Below are positions 16,687-26,077 of a stretch of 64,000 nt of DNA, piece by piece (position 1 is the stretch's first letter; each line of letters starts with the position of its first letter). Source of the stretch: an uncultured Duncaniella sp. (GTDB lineage: Bacteria; Bacteroidota; Bacteroidia; Bacteroidales; Muribaculaceae); assembly GCA_910589485.1 (NCBI GenBank), contig CAJUSW010000004.1:62001-126000 (forward strand). The letters run 5' to 3'. The notes beneath the pieces were generated by a model. The model was not told the DNA's origin and did no database searches. It saw nothing but the letters and a program-made list of their open reading frames with translations. The translations under genes and the position numbers were made by a program.

Positions 16687-17762
16687 TGACGCGGATATTC
16701 TTTCTCATAAACTCGCTCGAAAACTCCGGTGGCACCGAGAGGGTGTCCACTCTCCTTGCCAATCATCTCTCGTCCATTCCGGGCGTTGAGGTAACGTTCT
16801 GTACACTGCTTAATTCCGGCAAGCCGTTTTTCAGTCTTTCACCTGCGGTGAGCATCGAGCGTATCAGTAATGAGAAGGACCGTTACAGGATGTGGAGATA
16901 CCCGGTGTACATAGCACACCTCAGGGAATTGGTGAAACGTTACCGGCCCCGGTGGATCATAGACGTGTGCAGTGCCATGTCACTCCTGAGCATCCCTGCT
17001 TGTGCCGGTACGGGATGCCGGGTGATAACCTGGGAGCATTTCAACACCTCTGTGACATGGAACGGATTCACAGCTCCGTTGGCCCGGCGGTTGGCTTCAG
17101 AATATGCGAGCACAATAGTCACGCTCACGCAACGCGACGTGGAATCATACCGATCTAAATATGGCGCTCGGCATGTGACATGTATTCCTAATCCTGTAAC
17201 ACTGACTGACGTACATCCATCGGATCTCTCTGTCAAGACCGTTCTGTCGGTCGGACGTCTGTCGCACCAGAAAGGTTTCGATATGCTGCTCGATGCTTGG
17301 TCCATGACATCATGCCGAAACCAAGGATGGCAACTCCATATTGTAGGGGATGGCGAGGAGCATCATGCCCTTTCGGCCAGGATACAAGCCATGGGAAGTG
17401 ACGGCAATGTGACATTACATCCATCCACGACCGATATATCACGCCATTACCGCAATGCGTCAATCTACGTCATGAGTTCCCGCTTCGAGGGAATGCCCCT
17501 GGTGCTGATCGAAGCCATGGCCCACGGACTTCCGGCTATCAGCTTTGATTGTCCCAATGGCCCTGCCGAAATAATCAGGGAGGGGATTACCGGCCATCTC
17601 ATTCCTCCGGACGACGTTGCGATGCTCGCCCAAGCCATCGATCGTCTTGCTTCATCACCCGCATCGCTGGGCGAGATGTCGGCAATGTGTGTGAGGGAGA
17701 GCCAGAGATATTCGCCGGCAAAATTTTTCAGTTCTTGGGAGGAGTTGTTGGGTCTATGTTGA
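16686..17762 (+). CDS. Family 4 glycosyltransferase (AmsD-like)
   Basis: 358 residues, GT-B fold. N-terminal NSLENSGGTERV is the acceptor-side glycine loop; the C-terminal domain has VGRLSHQKGFDMLLDAW and the E-x7-E retaining motif within EGMPLVLIEAMAHGLPA followed by SFDCPNGP. This arrangement resembles AmsD/GalNAc-transferase-like GT4 enzymes of exopolysaccharide clusters. Its ATG overlaps the previous stop by one base and its own end overlaps the EpsG start by 7 bases, so the genes are tightly coupled. Confidence 0.9.
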   Translation: MTRIFFLINSLENSGGTERVSTLLANHLSSIPGVEVTFCTLLNSGKPFFSLSPAVSIERISNEKDRYRMWRYPVYIAHLRELVKRYRPRWIIDVCSAMSLLSIPACAGTGCRVITWEHFNTSVTWNGFTAPLARRLASEYASTIVTLTQRDVESYRSKYGARHVTCIPNPVTLTDVHPSDLSVKTVLSVGRLSHQKGFDMLLDAWSMTSCRNQGWQLHIVGDGEEHHALSARIQAMGSDGNVTLHPSTTDISRHYRNASIYVMSSRFEGMPLVLIEAMAHGLPAISFDCPNGPAEIIREGITGHLIPPDDVAMLAQAIDRLASSPASLGEMSAMCVRESQRYSPAKFFSSWEELLGLC

Positions 17763-18835
17763 TCTACTGGCTCATATTCGCATTTCTGTCTATGCTCTCG
17801 GTGCTATCGCTGCTACGCACCAATCCAGTCACCGTGAGGAGGCTATATATCGTGATCGGTGCTATGCTCGTGGTCTTTTCCGGTCTGCGGGGCGATTTCG
17901 TAGGGTTCGACTATGACCAGTACGACATGTTGTTCAACCATCCCGGCCGACTTGCATCCCACCTTTTCGAGCCGATATATCAACTGCTGTTCCGGGCTTT
18001 CATTCCTTTAGGAAATCTGCACTATCTGCTATGTTTCATAGCCATACCGGCGATCACCATCAAACTATGGTTTTTCAAACGGTATTCATTCTATCCGTTT
18101 CTGAGTCTGGTCATTTACTACGTGACATTGTTTCTCATCGCCGATATGGGTCAGATACGTTACGGACTTGGCATGGCGGTGATCCTCATATACTTTTACC
18201 TGTTGGTCACCCGTCCACGTCTCTATCTCCTGTTGCCGGTATTGTTGACAGCACTCATGTGCCACTACTCCACAATAATCGTTTGGCCCACACTTCTGTT
18301 CTATCGCCGGCGTTTCAGTCTGTTGGCCATGGCACTGCTCACTACATTCGGAGCTGCCTTCTATTTCATTGACGTTAACGCTATAATACTTCTGGCATCC
18401 GACTATATGCCTCAGGGCCACATCCAGACCAAGATGATAGCCTACGCGCTCGACACCAAGGGTTTCGGCCATGAATTGGGAGTCAACTTCTCGCTTGTGA
18501 TGAGATTCGCGATACTGCTTGCGCTGTATCATATGGTACGCAAAGCCCCGGCACGCGATCCGTGGCACATCTTCTTCAATCTGTACTTCTACGGAGTAGT
18601 GCTCTACATGGTATTCAATGCCAATTCCGAGTTTGCCATACGCACCTCGGGCTACTTCAAGATTCTTGAGGTTGTGATACTTCCGCTCTTTGTAAAAATG
18701 ACCCGCGACCAGGGATGGCGTCTTGTACTCATGACCATTATCATTATCTACAGCGCATATTCACTTTGGAAGATTGTGGTCGATCCCGATGTGTGTGATC
18801 CGTTCATACCCTACAGCAACATCTTGTTCTCATGA
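17756..18835 (+). CDS. EpsG/Wzy-like polysaccharide polymerase
   Basis: About 359 residues with 9-10 hydrophobic segments and no soluble domain. The pattern SGLRGDFVGFDYDQYDMLF near residue 40 is the EpsG-family signature (conserved Arg-Gly ... Gly-x-Asp-Tyr), and the middle IADMGQIRYGLGMAVILI also fits. Such proteins join repeat units into long chains in the periplasm. The ATG at 17756 is preferred over longer upstream readings because it is preceded by a GGGAGGAG purine stretch, unusual in this window, and opens directly with a membrane segment. It overlaps both neighbours (7 and 4 bases). Confidence 0.83.
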   Translation: MLIYWLIFAFLSMLSVLSLLRTNPVTVRRLYIVIGAMLVVFSGLRGDFVGFDYDQYDMLFNHPGRLASHLFEPIYQLLFRAFIPLGNLHYLLCFIAIPAITIKLWFFKRYSFYPFLSLVIYYVTLFLIADMGQIRYGLGMAVILIYFYLLVTRPRLYLLLPVLLTALMCHYSTIIVWPTLLFYRRRFSLLAMALLTTFGAAFYFIDVNAIILLASDYMPQGHIQTKMIAYALDTKGFGHELGVNFSLVMRFAILLALYHMVRKAPARDPWHIFFNLYFYGVVLYMVFNANSEFAIRTSGYFKILEVVILPLFVKMTRDQGWRLVLMTIIIIYSAYSLWKIVVDPDVCDPFIPYSNILFS

Positions 18836-19902
18836 AAATATGCATAGACTGCCGCCTTATCGACAGTGGCGGATTAGGGACTTTCATCCGAGGGATACTC
18901 CGGCACCTCATAAGCCAGCGGGAGCACAGCTTCCTGCTTATAGGCGACTCTTCGAGACTTGCTGTGTATGAGTCTCCAAATGTAAGTGTCAGTCACTGCA
19001 ATCTACCCATATTCTCAGTCAAAGAGCAGGTGGGTTATCCTTATCATGATGTCAACCGTTGCGATGCCTACATCGCTCCCAACTATAATCTGCCATGGGG
19101 CATAAGAATCCCCATCTACACTGTGATACACGATGTCCTGTACATGGATATGCCATACATGTCATCATGGGTCGGACGGATGCTCCGGAAACAGTACCTG
19201 CGGCTGTCAATGAAACTGAGCCGTCACATATTCACGGTCTCCCATTTCTCTCGGGCGAGGATCGTTACACATTTCCCGGACGTAAAATCCGTCTCGGTGT
19301 GCCATAACGGTCTTGATGAGACATTCACAACCCCGATTGTCAAGCCCACAGCTTTACCTGAATGGATAACCGCGCCATATTACCTGTATGTAGGCAACCT
19401 CAAGCCTCACAAGGGCATTGACACATTGGTCGAGGCCTTCGAGACACTCCCGGGCGACTATAGATTGATAATTGCCGGCTCGGGAGACAATTTCCGATCG
19501 GGTATCAACGTTGATACTCTGACCCGAATTGAGCGTAATGTTTCCATGGGTCGTATAATATTGCCGGGGCATGTCGATCAGAACACTCTCTTCGCCCTTT
19601 ATGCCAATGCTACGGCTCTGATACAACCATCAGTGTACGAAGGTTTCGGCATACCTCCACTTGAAGCAATGAGCATGGGCACTCAGGCTGTGATCTCGGA
19701 CATAGAAGTGTTCAGGGAGATATATTCCGGTTTTCCGGTCACCTACTTCCGTGCCGGCGATCCTTCATCACTCACCTCAACCCTTCTCGCGCTCGACCGG
19801 AATAAACACATCAGTCTCTCCTCCGAACTGAAAGAAAAATACAGCTACCGAGCCACCGCTCAGCACATACTCGACAGGATCACGAACCAATCGGCATCCT
19901 GA
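18832..19902 (+). CDS. Family 4 glycosyltransferase (MtfB/mannosyltransferase-like)
   Basis: 356 residues, GT-B fold. IDCRLIDSGGLGTFIRG at the N-terminus, YVGNLKPHKGIDTLVEAF in the linker, and PSVYEGFGIPPLEAMSMG containing the E-x7-E motif are typical of GT4 mannosyl- or rhamnosyltransferases of the MtfB/WbaZ type. A mannose-derived donor would fit the GDP-mannose dehydratase in the cluster, but this is inference. ATGA overlap with the EpsG gene; 12-base gap to the next GT4. Confidence 0.9.
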   Translation: MKICIDCRLIDSGGLGTFIRGILRHLISQREHSFLLIGDSSRLAVYESPNVSVSHCNLPIFSVKEQVGYPYHDVNRCDAYIAPNYNLPWGIRIPIYTVIHDVLYMDMPYMSSWVGRMLRKQYLRLSMKLSRHIFTVSHFSRARIVTHFPDVKSVSVCHNGLDETFTTPIVKPTALPEWITAPYYLYVGNLKPHKGIDTLVEAFETLPGDYRLIIAGSGDNFRSGINVDTLTRIERNVSMGRIILPGHVDQNTLFALYANATALIQPSVYEGFGIPPLEAMSMGTQAVISDIEVFREIYSGFPVTYFRAGDPSSLTSTLLALDRNKHISLSSELKEKYSYRATAQHILDRITNQSAS

Positions 19903-19914
19903 CAACCGGAAAAA

Positions 19915-21066
19915 ATGAAGATACTCCATATAGGTAAATATTATCCGCCGATCGAAGGGGGCATCGAAGCCGTGAGCCACTTCATAGTCCAGACTCTGGA
20001 GGAGCACGACCAGCTGGTGATCACCTTCAACGACCGTAATGCCACTATAAAGGAAACCATAGGAGGAGTGGATGTGATACGCGCATCCTCAGCTCTTACT
20101 GTGGCAAGCCAGCCTATATCTCTTAGCTATGGGGTCGAGATCATCAAAGCTATACGCAGCTTCAACCCCGATGTAATATACTTTCACTATCCCAATCCAC
20201 TTGGAGCACTGTATCTCCTCATGGCCATACCTCATCATTGCCGGCTCATTGTACATTGGCATAGCTACATAGTGGCACAACGTATCCTTCACAGGTTCGT
20301 GATGCCATTGGAATCACGGTTGCTCCGACGGGCACAATCCATCGTTGCCACAAGTCCCAGATATGCCGAAGCATCCCGGCCACTCCGCCACAACAGCCAT
20401 AAGGTCAGCGTCATTCCATGCTCAATCGACGAAGCGCTGTTCGAGCTATCCCCATCCGATCATCAGCAGGTAGAAGAAATCAAGCACAGATACGAGGGTG
20501 TACCCATAGTCTACTTCATAGGGCGCCATGTGGAGTATAAAGGTCTGCAATACCTTCTCCAGGCCGAACGCATGATCCCCGACGAATGTGTCATACTCAT
20601 TGCCGGACATGGCCCACTCACCCGACGATTGCAGGAGAGTTGTACCTCCCCGAGAGTACATTGGCTGGGAAGAATAAGCGAGCAGGAGATGAAATATTAT
20701 TATCATGCCGCCGATGTGTTTGCATTTCCCTCCATAACCCGAAATGAGGCCTTCGGTGTCGCCTTGGCAGAATCCATGTACTGCGGATGCCCGTCGGTGA
20801 CATTCACCGTGAATGGATCGGGGGTAAACTGGGTGTCGATCGACGGCGAGACAGCCCTGGAGTCGCCCAACGGCGATCCGGAAGCCCTCGCGAGAGCCAT
20901 ATCAAGCTTGCTGCGGGATCCGTCGCTCCGTACAAGGATGGGGCAGAATGCCGTGACACGTGTGAAAAATTTCTTCTCCAAGCATGCCACGCGCGATAAA
21001 TACCGCCAGCTGATATCGGAATGTCAGTCAAGAACATTTTCCGACATTAAACCGTTACAAATATAA
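19915..21066 (+). CDS. Family 4 glycosyltransferase
   Basis: 383 residues, GT-B fold. ILHIGKYYPPIEGGIEAV is the N-terminal glycine-rich loop; FIGRHVEYKGLQYLLQA and the C-terminal ITRNEAFGVALAESMYCG with E-x7-E belong to the nucleotide-sugar half. It is a retaining GT4; the sugar is not readable. Last of four glycosyltransferases in the cluster, separated from gmd by 208 bases that contain a separate promoter-like element. Confidence 0.9.
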   Translation: MKILHIGKYYPPIEGGIEAVSHFIVQTLEEHDQLVITFNDRNATIKETIGGVDVIRASSALTVASQPISLSYGVEIIKAIRSFNPDVIYFHYPNPLGALYLLMAIPHHCRLIVHWHSYIVAQRILHRFVMPLESRLLRRAQSIVATSPRYAEASRPLRHNSHKVSVIPCSIDEALFELSPSDHQQVEEIKHRYEGVPIVYFIGRHVEYKGLQYLLQAERMIPDECVILIAGHGPLTRRLQESCTSPRVHWLGRISEQEMKYYYHAADVFAFPSITRNEAFGVALAESMYCGCPSVTFTVNGSGVNWVSIDGETALESPNGDPEALARAISSLLRDPSLRTRMGQNAVTRVKNFFSKHATRDKYRQLISECQSRTFSDIKPLQI

Positions 21067-21136
21067 GGCCCATATCACACAGTATCCTAAGATGAGAATT
21101 CGGTGCCAAATACCACGATAATTCAATATAAAATCG

Positions 21137-21145
21137 TAACTTTGC
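21137..21145 (+). promoter_or_regulatory. -7 box upstream of gmd
   Basis: TAACTTTGC, a full -7 match; there is no clear -33 TTTG 19-21 bases upstream. Transcription from here would give gmd a leader of about 125 bases. Confidence 0.5.
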
Positions 21146-21167
21146 ACCGGAGATAAGGTCATGGTTC

Positions 21168-21241
21168 TATCCCTGACCCTGTTGACTTTCAATGAGGGAT
21201 AATTTCTAAGATAAATAATTGTTTAACAATCAGGGGTCAAC
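21168..21241 (+). other. Structured leader of gmd with alternative pairings
   Basis: TATCCCT (21168-21174) can pair exactly with AGGGATA (21195-21201). In competition, CCCTG (21177-21181) with CAGGG (21231-21235), or GTTGAC (21181-21186) with GTCAAC (21236-21241), can form a longer-range structure. No run of T follows, so it is not a plain terminator. Function unknown. Confidence 0.35.
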
Positions 21242-21274
21242 CTCACGGAACATAGGCCCCACATGACACACTTT

Positions 21275-22366
21275 ATGAAGACTGCTTTAATAACAGGCAT
21301 CACCGGACAGGACGGTTCGTTCCTCGCCGAATTTCTCCTTGAAAAAGGCTACGACGTGCACGGCACAATACGCCGTTCGAGCGTCGATTTCCGCGAACGA
21401 ATAGCTCATCTCGAAGGACACCCCCATTTCCACCTACATTATGCCGACCTCGGCGACTCCATGTCACTCCTTCAGGTAATCGGTAAGGTACGCCCCGACG
21501 AGATCTACAATCTCGCTGCCCAGAGTCATGTGCAGGTATCATTCGACGCTCCCGAGTTCACCGCTGATGTCGATGCCACCGGAGTGCTCCGAATCCTTGA
21601 GGCTGTGCGCCAATGCGGACTTGCCGACACCTGTCGCATATATCAGGCTTCTACTTCCGAGCTTTACGGTAAGGTTGAGGAAGTGCCCCAGAACGAGAAT
21701 ACACCTTTCCACCCCTACTCCCCCTACGCTGTAGCCAAGCTTTACGGCTTCTGGATAGTCAAGGAGTACCGCGAGGCCTACAATATGTACTGTTGCTCAG
21801 GTATCCTGTTCAACCACGAAAGCGAGCGCCGTGGCGAAACATTCGTGACCCGCAAGATCACTCTTGCAGCAGCCCGCATTGCCCAGGGCAAGCAGGAGAA
21901 ACTATATCTCGGCAACCTTTCCTCTCTCCGCGACTGGGGTTATGCCAAGGACTATGTAGAATGCATGTGGCTGATACTCCAGCAGCCCAAACCCGAGGAT
22001 TATGTGATAGCTACCGGCGAACAGCACTCGGTGCGCGAATTCTGTCTCCTCGCATTCCGTCGTGCCGGCATCGAGCTGAGATTCGAAGGCGAGGGTGCCG
22101 ATGAAAAGGGTATCGACATTGCCACCGGAAAGGTAGTGATCGAGGTTTCGCCTGACTTCTACCGTCCCACCGACGTTGTAAACCTCTGGGGCGACCCCAC
22201 GAAAGCCAAAGACAAACTCGGATGGGATCCCTCGAAAAAGACATCGTTCGAGGAGCTGGTCAACCTCATGGTCGACGCCGACATGGCCAAAGTGGCTATC
22301 GAACGTGCCGGCGAAAAGGTTCGCACCAACCTCGCCGAATATCTTGAGAAAGGTATCGTGAAATAA
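21275..22366 (+). CDS. gmd: GDP-mannose 4,6-dehydratase
   Basis: 363 residues from the ATG at 21275; an ATG at 21263 would add four residues. Converts GDP-D-mannose to GDP-4-keto-6-deoxy-D-mannose, the precursor of GDP-fucose, GDP-rhamnose and related sugars. The extended SDR features are present: GITGQDGS (residues 8-15) for NADP, QASTSELYGK with the catalytic Thr/Ser-Glu, and YAVAKLYG with the Tyr-Lys pair. The following enzyme (for example GDP-fucose synthase) is not in the window. A terminator follows at 22398. Confidence 0.95.
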   Translation: MKTALITGITGQDGSFLAEFLLEKGYDVHGTIRRSSVDFRERIAHLEGHPHFHLHYADLGDSMSLLQVIGKVRPDEIYNLAAQSHVQVSFDAPEFTADVDATGVLRILEAVRQCGLADTCRIYQASTSELYGKVEEVPQNENTPFHPYSPYAVAKLYGFWIVKEYREAYNMYCCSGILFNHESERRGETFVTRKITLAAARIAQGKQEKLYLGNLSSLRDWGYAKDYVECMWLILQQPKPEDYVIATGEQHSVREFCLLAFRRAGIELRFEGEGADEKGIDIATGKVVIEVSPDFYRPTDVVNLWGDPTKAKDKLGWDPSKKTSFEELVNLMVDADMAKVAIERAGEKVRTNLAEYLEKGIVK

Positions 22367-22397
22367 TCACCTATACATATTTGTATACACGCATAAT

Positions 22398-22426
22398 GGG
22401 GAGATCGCCGTATCTCCCCTTATTTC
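22398..22426 (+). terminator. Terminator after gmd
   Basis: GGGGAGAT (22398-22405) and ATCTCCCC (22412-22419) form an 8-bp stem followed by TTATTTC. It closes the polysaccharide cluster before the transporter gene. Confidence 0.75.
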
Positions 22427-22472
22427 TCTCCAAGCTAACAAATCTGTCAAACTCTTTAACCAACCGATAACC

Positions 22473-24134
22473 TTGGACTGGATTGTAGATCTGTTTACCA
22501 CCCACACAGCACTTCAGGCAGTGATCATAATCTCCATCATCATTGCTGTTGGCCTCGCTTTGGGAAAGATACGTGTGTGGGGCATATCGCTCGGTGTTAC
22601 ATTTGTATTCTTTGCCGGAATCCTCGCCGGACACATAGGCCTATCGATCGATCCTGTGATACTGCGCTATACCGAAAATCTCGGACTTGTGCTGTTTGTC
22701 TATGAACTCGGCCTCAAAGTAGGCCCCGGCTTCTTCAGTTCGTTCCGAACCGGAGGTCTCGCCCTCAACCTCCTTGGACTCGGAGTCCTCGTGATAGGCA
22801 CAGTGATGGCCGTTACTTTCAGTATCACCATGGGGATCCCCATAGGAGACGCTACCGGCATCCTGTGTGGCGCCTCCACCAATACACCTGCGCTTGGTGC
22901 GGCGCAGCAGGCACTACAACAGGCCGGGCTTTCAGCCAACGGAGCCGCATTGAGCTGCGCTGTCACTTACCCGCTCGGAGTGGTGGGAGTGATACTTGCC
23001 ATCATCCTTCTGCGCAAACTGATGTTACGTCCCGGCACTCCGCTCTCATCTCCTCCCGCAGAGCCTGACACCACATTCATTGCCGAGTTCCAGGTGTGCA
23101 ATCCTGCCATCTACGACATGAGCGTGCGGGAGATTTCAGCTCTGGCCAAGACCCCGTTTGTAATCTCACGCCTATGGCATGAAGGGGAAGTGGTACTCCC
23201 CGATTCCAATACAATTCTGCGCAAGGACGATCATCTGCTCGTGATCACTACTCCCGCCGACAGCGCCAAACTCAAGGTTATGTTCGGACGACAGGAGGCA
23301 CGCGATTGGAACAAAAAGGATATCGACTGGAACGCCATCGACAATCAGCTCGTGTCGAGACGCATCATCGTAAGCCGATCATCCATCAACGGGCGCAAAC
23401 TCGGATCCCTACATCTGCGTAAACAGTATCACATCAACATCAGCCGTGTGAGCCGTAGCGGACTGTATCTCCTGGCTACACCCGAACTCGTGCTCCAGCT
23501 CGGCGACATCCTCACCGTGGTGGGTTATGCAGCCGACATCGAGAAGGTGGAGCAGATTCTCGGCAACACCGACATAAAACTTAAGGAGCCTAACCTCGGA
23601 GCCATATTCGTGGGCATAGTGCTCGGACTCATACTCGGAGCCATACCTATCGCCGTGCCCGGCATTTCCACCCCCATCAAGCTCGGATTGGCAGGAGGTC
23701 CCATCATCGTGGGAATTCTCATCGGCAGGTTCGGACCACAGTTCCGCCTTGTCACCTATACGACCCGCAGTGCCAATCTCATGTTGCGTGGCATAGGTCT
23801 TTCGCTCTATCTGGCCTGTCTCGGTCTTGAAGCGGGCAGCCATTTCATCGACACCATCATGCGTCCCGAGGGATTGGTGTGGATTCTTCTGGGTTTCATC
23901 ATCACAGTGATACCGGTCATAATCATGGGAGCTGTCGCTATCAAGCTGTGCCACATGGATTTTGGCCTCACATGCGGTATGCTCTGCGGAAGCATGGCCA
24001 ACCCCATGGCACTGAACTATACCAACGATATCGTGCCCGGCGACTACGCCACCGTGAGCTACGCCACCGTCTATCCTCTATCCATGTTCTGCCGCGTGAT
24101 TGTGGCCCAACTGATAATTCTCGCATTTGTCTGA
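22473..24134 (+). CDS. AspT/YidE-type antiporter with two TrkA-C domains (TTG start)
   Basis: 553 residues: about five membrane segments, a central soluble part with two TrkA-C (RCK_C) domains (roughly residues 200-365), then about five to six more segments. The two membrane halves are related, as in the aspartate:alanine antiporter AspT and the YidE/YbjL duplication family. Repeated small-residue motifs (GILCGASTNTPALGA in the first half, GMLCGSMANPMAL in the second) are the family's signature. The substrate of Bacteroidetes members is unknown. The start is TTG at 22473, giving MDWIVDLF, which matches where related proteins begin; no ATG gives a sensible start. Confidence 0.87.
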   Translation: MDWIVDLFTTHTALQAVIIISIIIAVGLALGKIRVWGISLGVTFVFFAGILAGHIGLSIDPVILRYTENLGLVLFVYELGLKVGPGFFSSFRTGGLALNLLGLGVLVIGTVMAVTFSITMGIPIGDATGILCGASTNTPALGAAQQALQQAGLSANGAALSCAVTYPLGVVGVILAIILLRKLMLRPGTPLSSPPAEPDTTFIAEFQVCNPAIYDMSVREISALAKTPFVISRLWHEGEVVLPDSNTILRKDDHLLVITTPADSAKLKVMFGRQEARDWNKKDIDWNAIDNQLVSRRIIVSRSSINGRKLGSLHLRKQYHINISRVSRSGLYLLATPELVLQLGDILTVVGYAADIEKVEQILGNTDIKLKEPNLGAIFVGIVLGLILGAIPIAVPGISTPIKLGLAGGPIIVGILIGRFGPQFRLVTYTTRSANLMLRGIGLSLYLACLGLEAGSHFIDTIMRPEGLVWILLGFIITVIPVIIMGAVAIKLCHMDFGLTCGMLCGSMANPMALNYTNDIVPGDYATVSYATVYPLSMFCRVIVAQLIILAFV

Positions 24135-24198
24135 AAACTTTTTTATAACCATTAGTGTTTATTAGATTGTATTAAATCTTCTAAACAACTATTTCGTT

Positions 24199-24714
24199 AT
24201 GAAAAAATTCCTACTTGCAATGTGTGCCGTACTTGGCCTCGCCTTCGGAGCCAGCGCACAGAGAACGCAGCTCCATATCGGCTACGGCGGTTATACTCAG
24301 ATGGACTGCACCGACATGCACGACGGGGGATCAATCAATAATGCCTGGGGAGCGCTCACTGCCGGTGTAAACTTCCGTGTGGCACCATCATTTGACCTCG
24401 GATTCACCTACACATTCTCCTCAGCCTCCTACAAACATATCGACGATGCCAATGCTTACTACCATGTAATAATGCTCAATGGTAAGTATGACTACTGGCG
24501 TAACTCCATCGTCCGTCTCTATGCACATGCCGCCGCCGGTGTCGACATCACCCATATCACCGTTGATGACTGGTCGGAAAACAAGGCTTATTTCGCATTC
24601 CAGGTATCCCCTATCGGAGCTGAAGTCGGTCTCTCGCGCGTAGCCTCCATGTTTGGTGAGTTAGGCTTCGGAGCACAAGGTCTCCTGCAGGTAGGTTTCC
24701 GTCTTACTCTTTAG
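24199..24714 (+). CDS. Small outer-membrane beta-barrel protein
   Basis: 171 residues with a clean signal peptide (KKFLLAMCAVLGLAFGASAQ, cleavage after Ala20). The mature part alternates aromatic and polar residues in about eight strands and ends in RLTL, consistent with an OmpX/OmpA-like eight-stranded barrel. No specific function can be given. The start is preceded by an AT-rich sequence without a Shine-Dalgarno site. Confidence 0.75.
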   Translation: MKKFLLAMCAVLGLAFGASAQRTQLHIGYGGYTQMDCTDMHDGGSINNAWGALTAGVNFRVAPSFDLGFTYTFSSASYKHIDDANAYYHVIMLNGKYDYWRNSIVRLYAHAAAGVDITHITVDDWSENKAYFAFQVSPIGAEVGLSRVASMFGELGFGAQGLLQVGFRLTL

Positions 24715-24740
24715 TACGTTAGCTCAAAAATATTTCCGAC

Positions 24741-24977
24741 ATGAGCGACCGTATATCCTACGAGGAGCGTAAAGAACTCCCCGACAGCGTCTATGGACTT
24801 CCTGAACGGCGTGAATACCCCATGCCTGACGCAGCACACGTGAGAGCTGCCGAGGCTTATTTCAGGTATTGCCCCGAAGATCTCAAGCCTAAACTGGCCC
24901 GAGCCATCCTTGACCGTGCCAAGGAATATGGAGTGGACGTCGAGAGCCCTACAGTGCTCTCCTATGCATCGAAATAA
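24741..24977 (+). CDS. Short conserved-looking hypothetical protein (possibly DUF6582-like)
   Basis: 78 residues, charged and soluble. The opening SYEERKELPDSVYGLPERREYPMPDAAHVRAA resembles, from memory, the short DUF6582-type proteins in which a ...LPDS.FALP..R.YPI.D..H.R.A pattern recurs, but I cannot confirm this. The rest predicts as helices. It starts 26 bases after the barrel-protein gene and ends just before a strong terminator, so it is probably the second gene of a two-gene unit. Confidence 0.6.
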   Translation: MSDRISYEERKELPDSVYGLPERREYPMPDAAHVRAAEAYFRYCPEDLKPKLARAILDRAKEYGVDVESPTVLSYASK

Positions 24978-24990
24978 TACCCACCCTCTT

Positions 24991-25040
24991 GATACACACC
25001 AGGCCCGGCACTTCATAAATGCCGGGCCTGGTGTATCATG
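24991..25040. terminator. Terminator hairpin between convergent genes
   Basis: A GC-rich stem formed by CACCAGGCCCGGCA and its reverse complement, extended by GATAC/GTATC with a two-base bulge, and an 8-10 base loop. It lies between the small hypothetical gene and the end of gldB and can serve both. Confidence 0.85.
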
Positions 25041-25074
25041 TCGAATATTATTATCGATATAAGCTTAGTTATGG

Positions 25075-26028
25075 TCATGGATTATACCCTGCGTCCTTAA
25101 GCAGATCGGGAGAGGTATAGAATCCGGGGGATAGAAGTGTTTCGAGAGTAGTGCCTTTGTTGCGGGAGAGATAAGAATTCACCAGTCTGTGCCCTATATA
25201 CCTTCCGGCCCATCCGGGAGCCTCGGAGGATATGACCGAGGAACACGGGTTCACACCCACAAGAGATCGTATCACGGTATTATCCGAACTGAACAGCAAT
25301 CTCCTCGACACAAGTGTTTCCCACATGTTGTGTTCATTGTCGCGCAACCACAGGTAATCCTTATCGGCATATCCCAGCACCATAGCCTCATCACGGCCGG
25401 TGATCCTCATCACAGCCTCGGCTACGGCCCCTTCGTAGGCCAATCGTGATATTGTCTGCGGATATTCCTCCCCCTTGTATGGATAGGATGTTCGCACTAT
25501 AGCCTCTACTATATCCACCGGTATGCGAGGGCGCACCTTAAGCCGGCGCACATAGTCAGGAAAGTACTCATACATCTCATATGATGTACCCAGGTAATGG
25601 TTAAGACCTATGTACATTATCGAATCGGCCACAAATATCGACTGGGTGTAGGGCGATATTATAGTGAACAGACGTGGGATCTCCGCTCCGGGCAATTCCT
25701 CGCGCATCCTGTCAAACGCCTTTCCTATGGCTCGGCTCTCAGCTGTAAGGTCGGAAAACTCCCTCTCCACAGCATCCTTGTGCTCAACGATCGAAGGCTT
25801 ATCGGCATAATCTCCCACACTAAGCTGATACAACGGACCGTAGCCACACATATCAAACAGCTTCTCGGCTGCCATATACATCAACGAATCCTCAGGTATG
25901 ATACCACGCGAAAGCTCAGCATCAAGCCTGTATAACGTGACATCCTCACTGCGTCCGCCACACGACGGCAACACTAAAGCGGCAATTGACATTACACTGG
26001 CAATATAACAGGCGCGGACTCTTTTCAT
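25075..26028 (-). CDS. gldB: GldB-like lipoprotein
   Basis: 317 residues with a lipoprotein signal (lipobox LPSC, Cys23). The body matches the GldB type: EFSDLTAESRAIGKAF, a helical zinc-protease-like fold with GLNHYLGTSYEMYEYFP. GldB is required for gliding in flavobacteria, but Bacteroidales keep a homologue without gliding, so its role here is unknown. Preceded by a good minus-strand promoter at 26078-26110. Confidence 0.8.
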   Translation of the reverse strand: MKRVRACYIASVMSIAALVLPSCGGRSEDVTLYRLDAELSRGIIPEDSLMYMAAEKLFDMCGYGPLYQLSVGDYADKPSIVEHKDAVEREFSDLTAESRAIGKAFDRMREELPGAEIPRLFTIISPYTQSIFVADSIMYIGLNHYLGTSYEMYEYFPDYVRRLKVRPRIPVDIVEAIVRTSYPYKGEEYPQTISRLAYEGAVAEAVMRITGRDEAMVLGYADKDYLWLRDNEHNMWETLVSRRLLFSSDNTVIRSLVGVNPCSSVISSEAPGWAGRYIGHRLVNSYLSRNKGTTLETLLSPGFYTSPDLLKDAGYNP

Positions 26029-26077
26029 GGTTATGACTACGGAGAAATATGTGATGTATTGATTTCGATATTTTCTC

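Noticed and set aside
17549..17755. Upstream extension of the EpsG-type gene
   Set aside because: It lies inside the GT4 gene in another frame, is rich in Arg/Ser/His, and lacks any membrane segment or family match.
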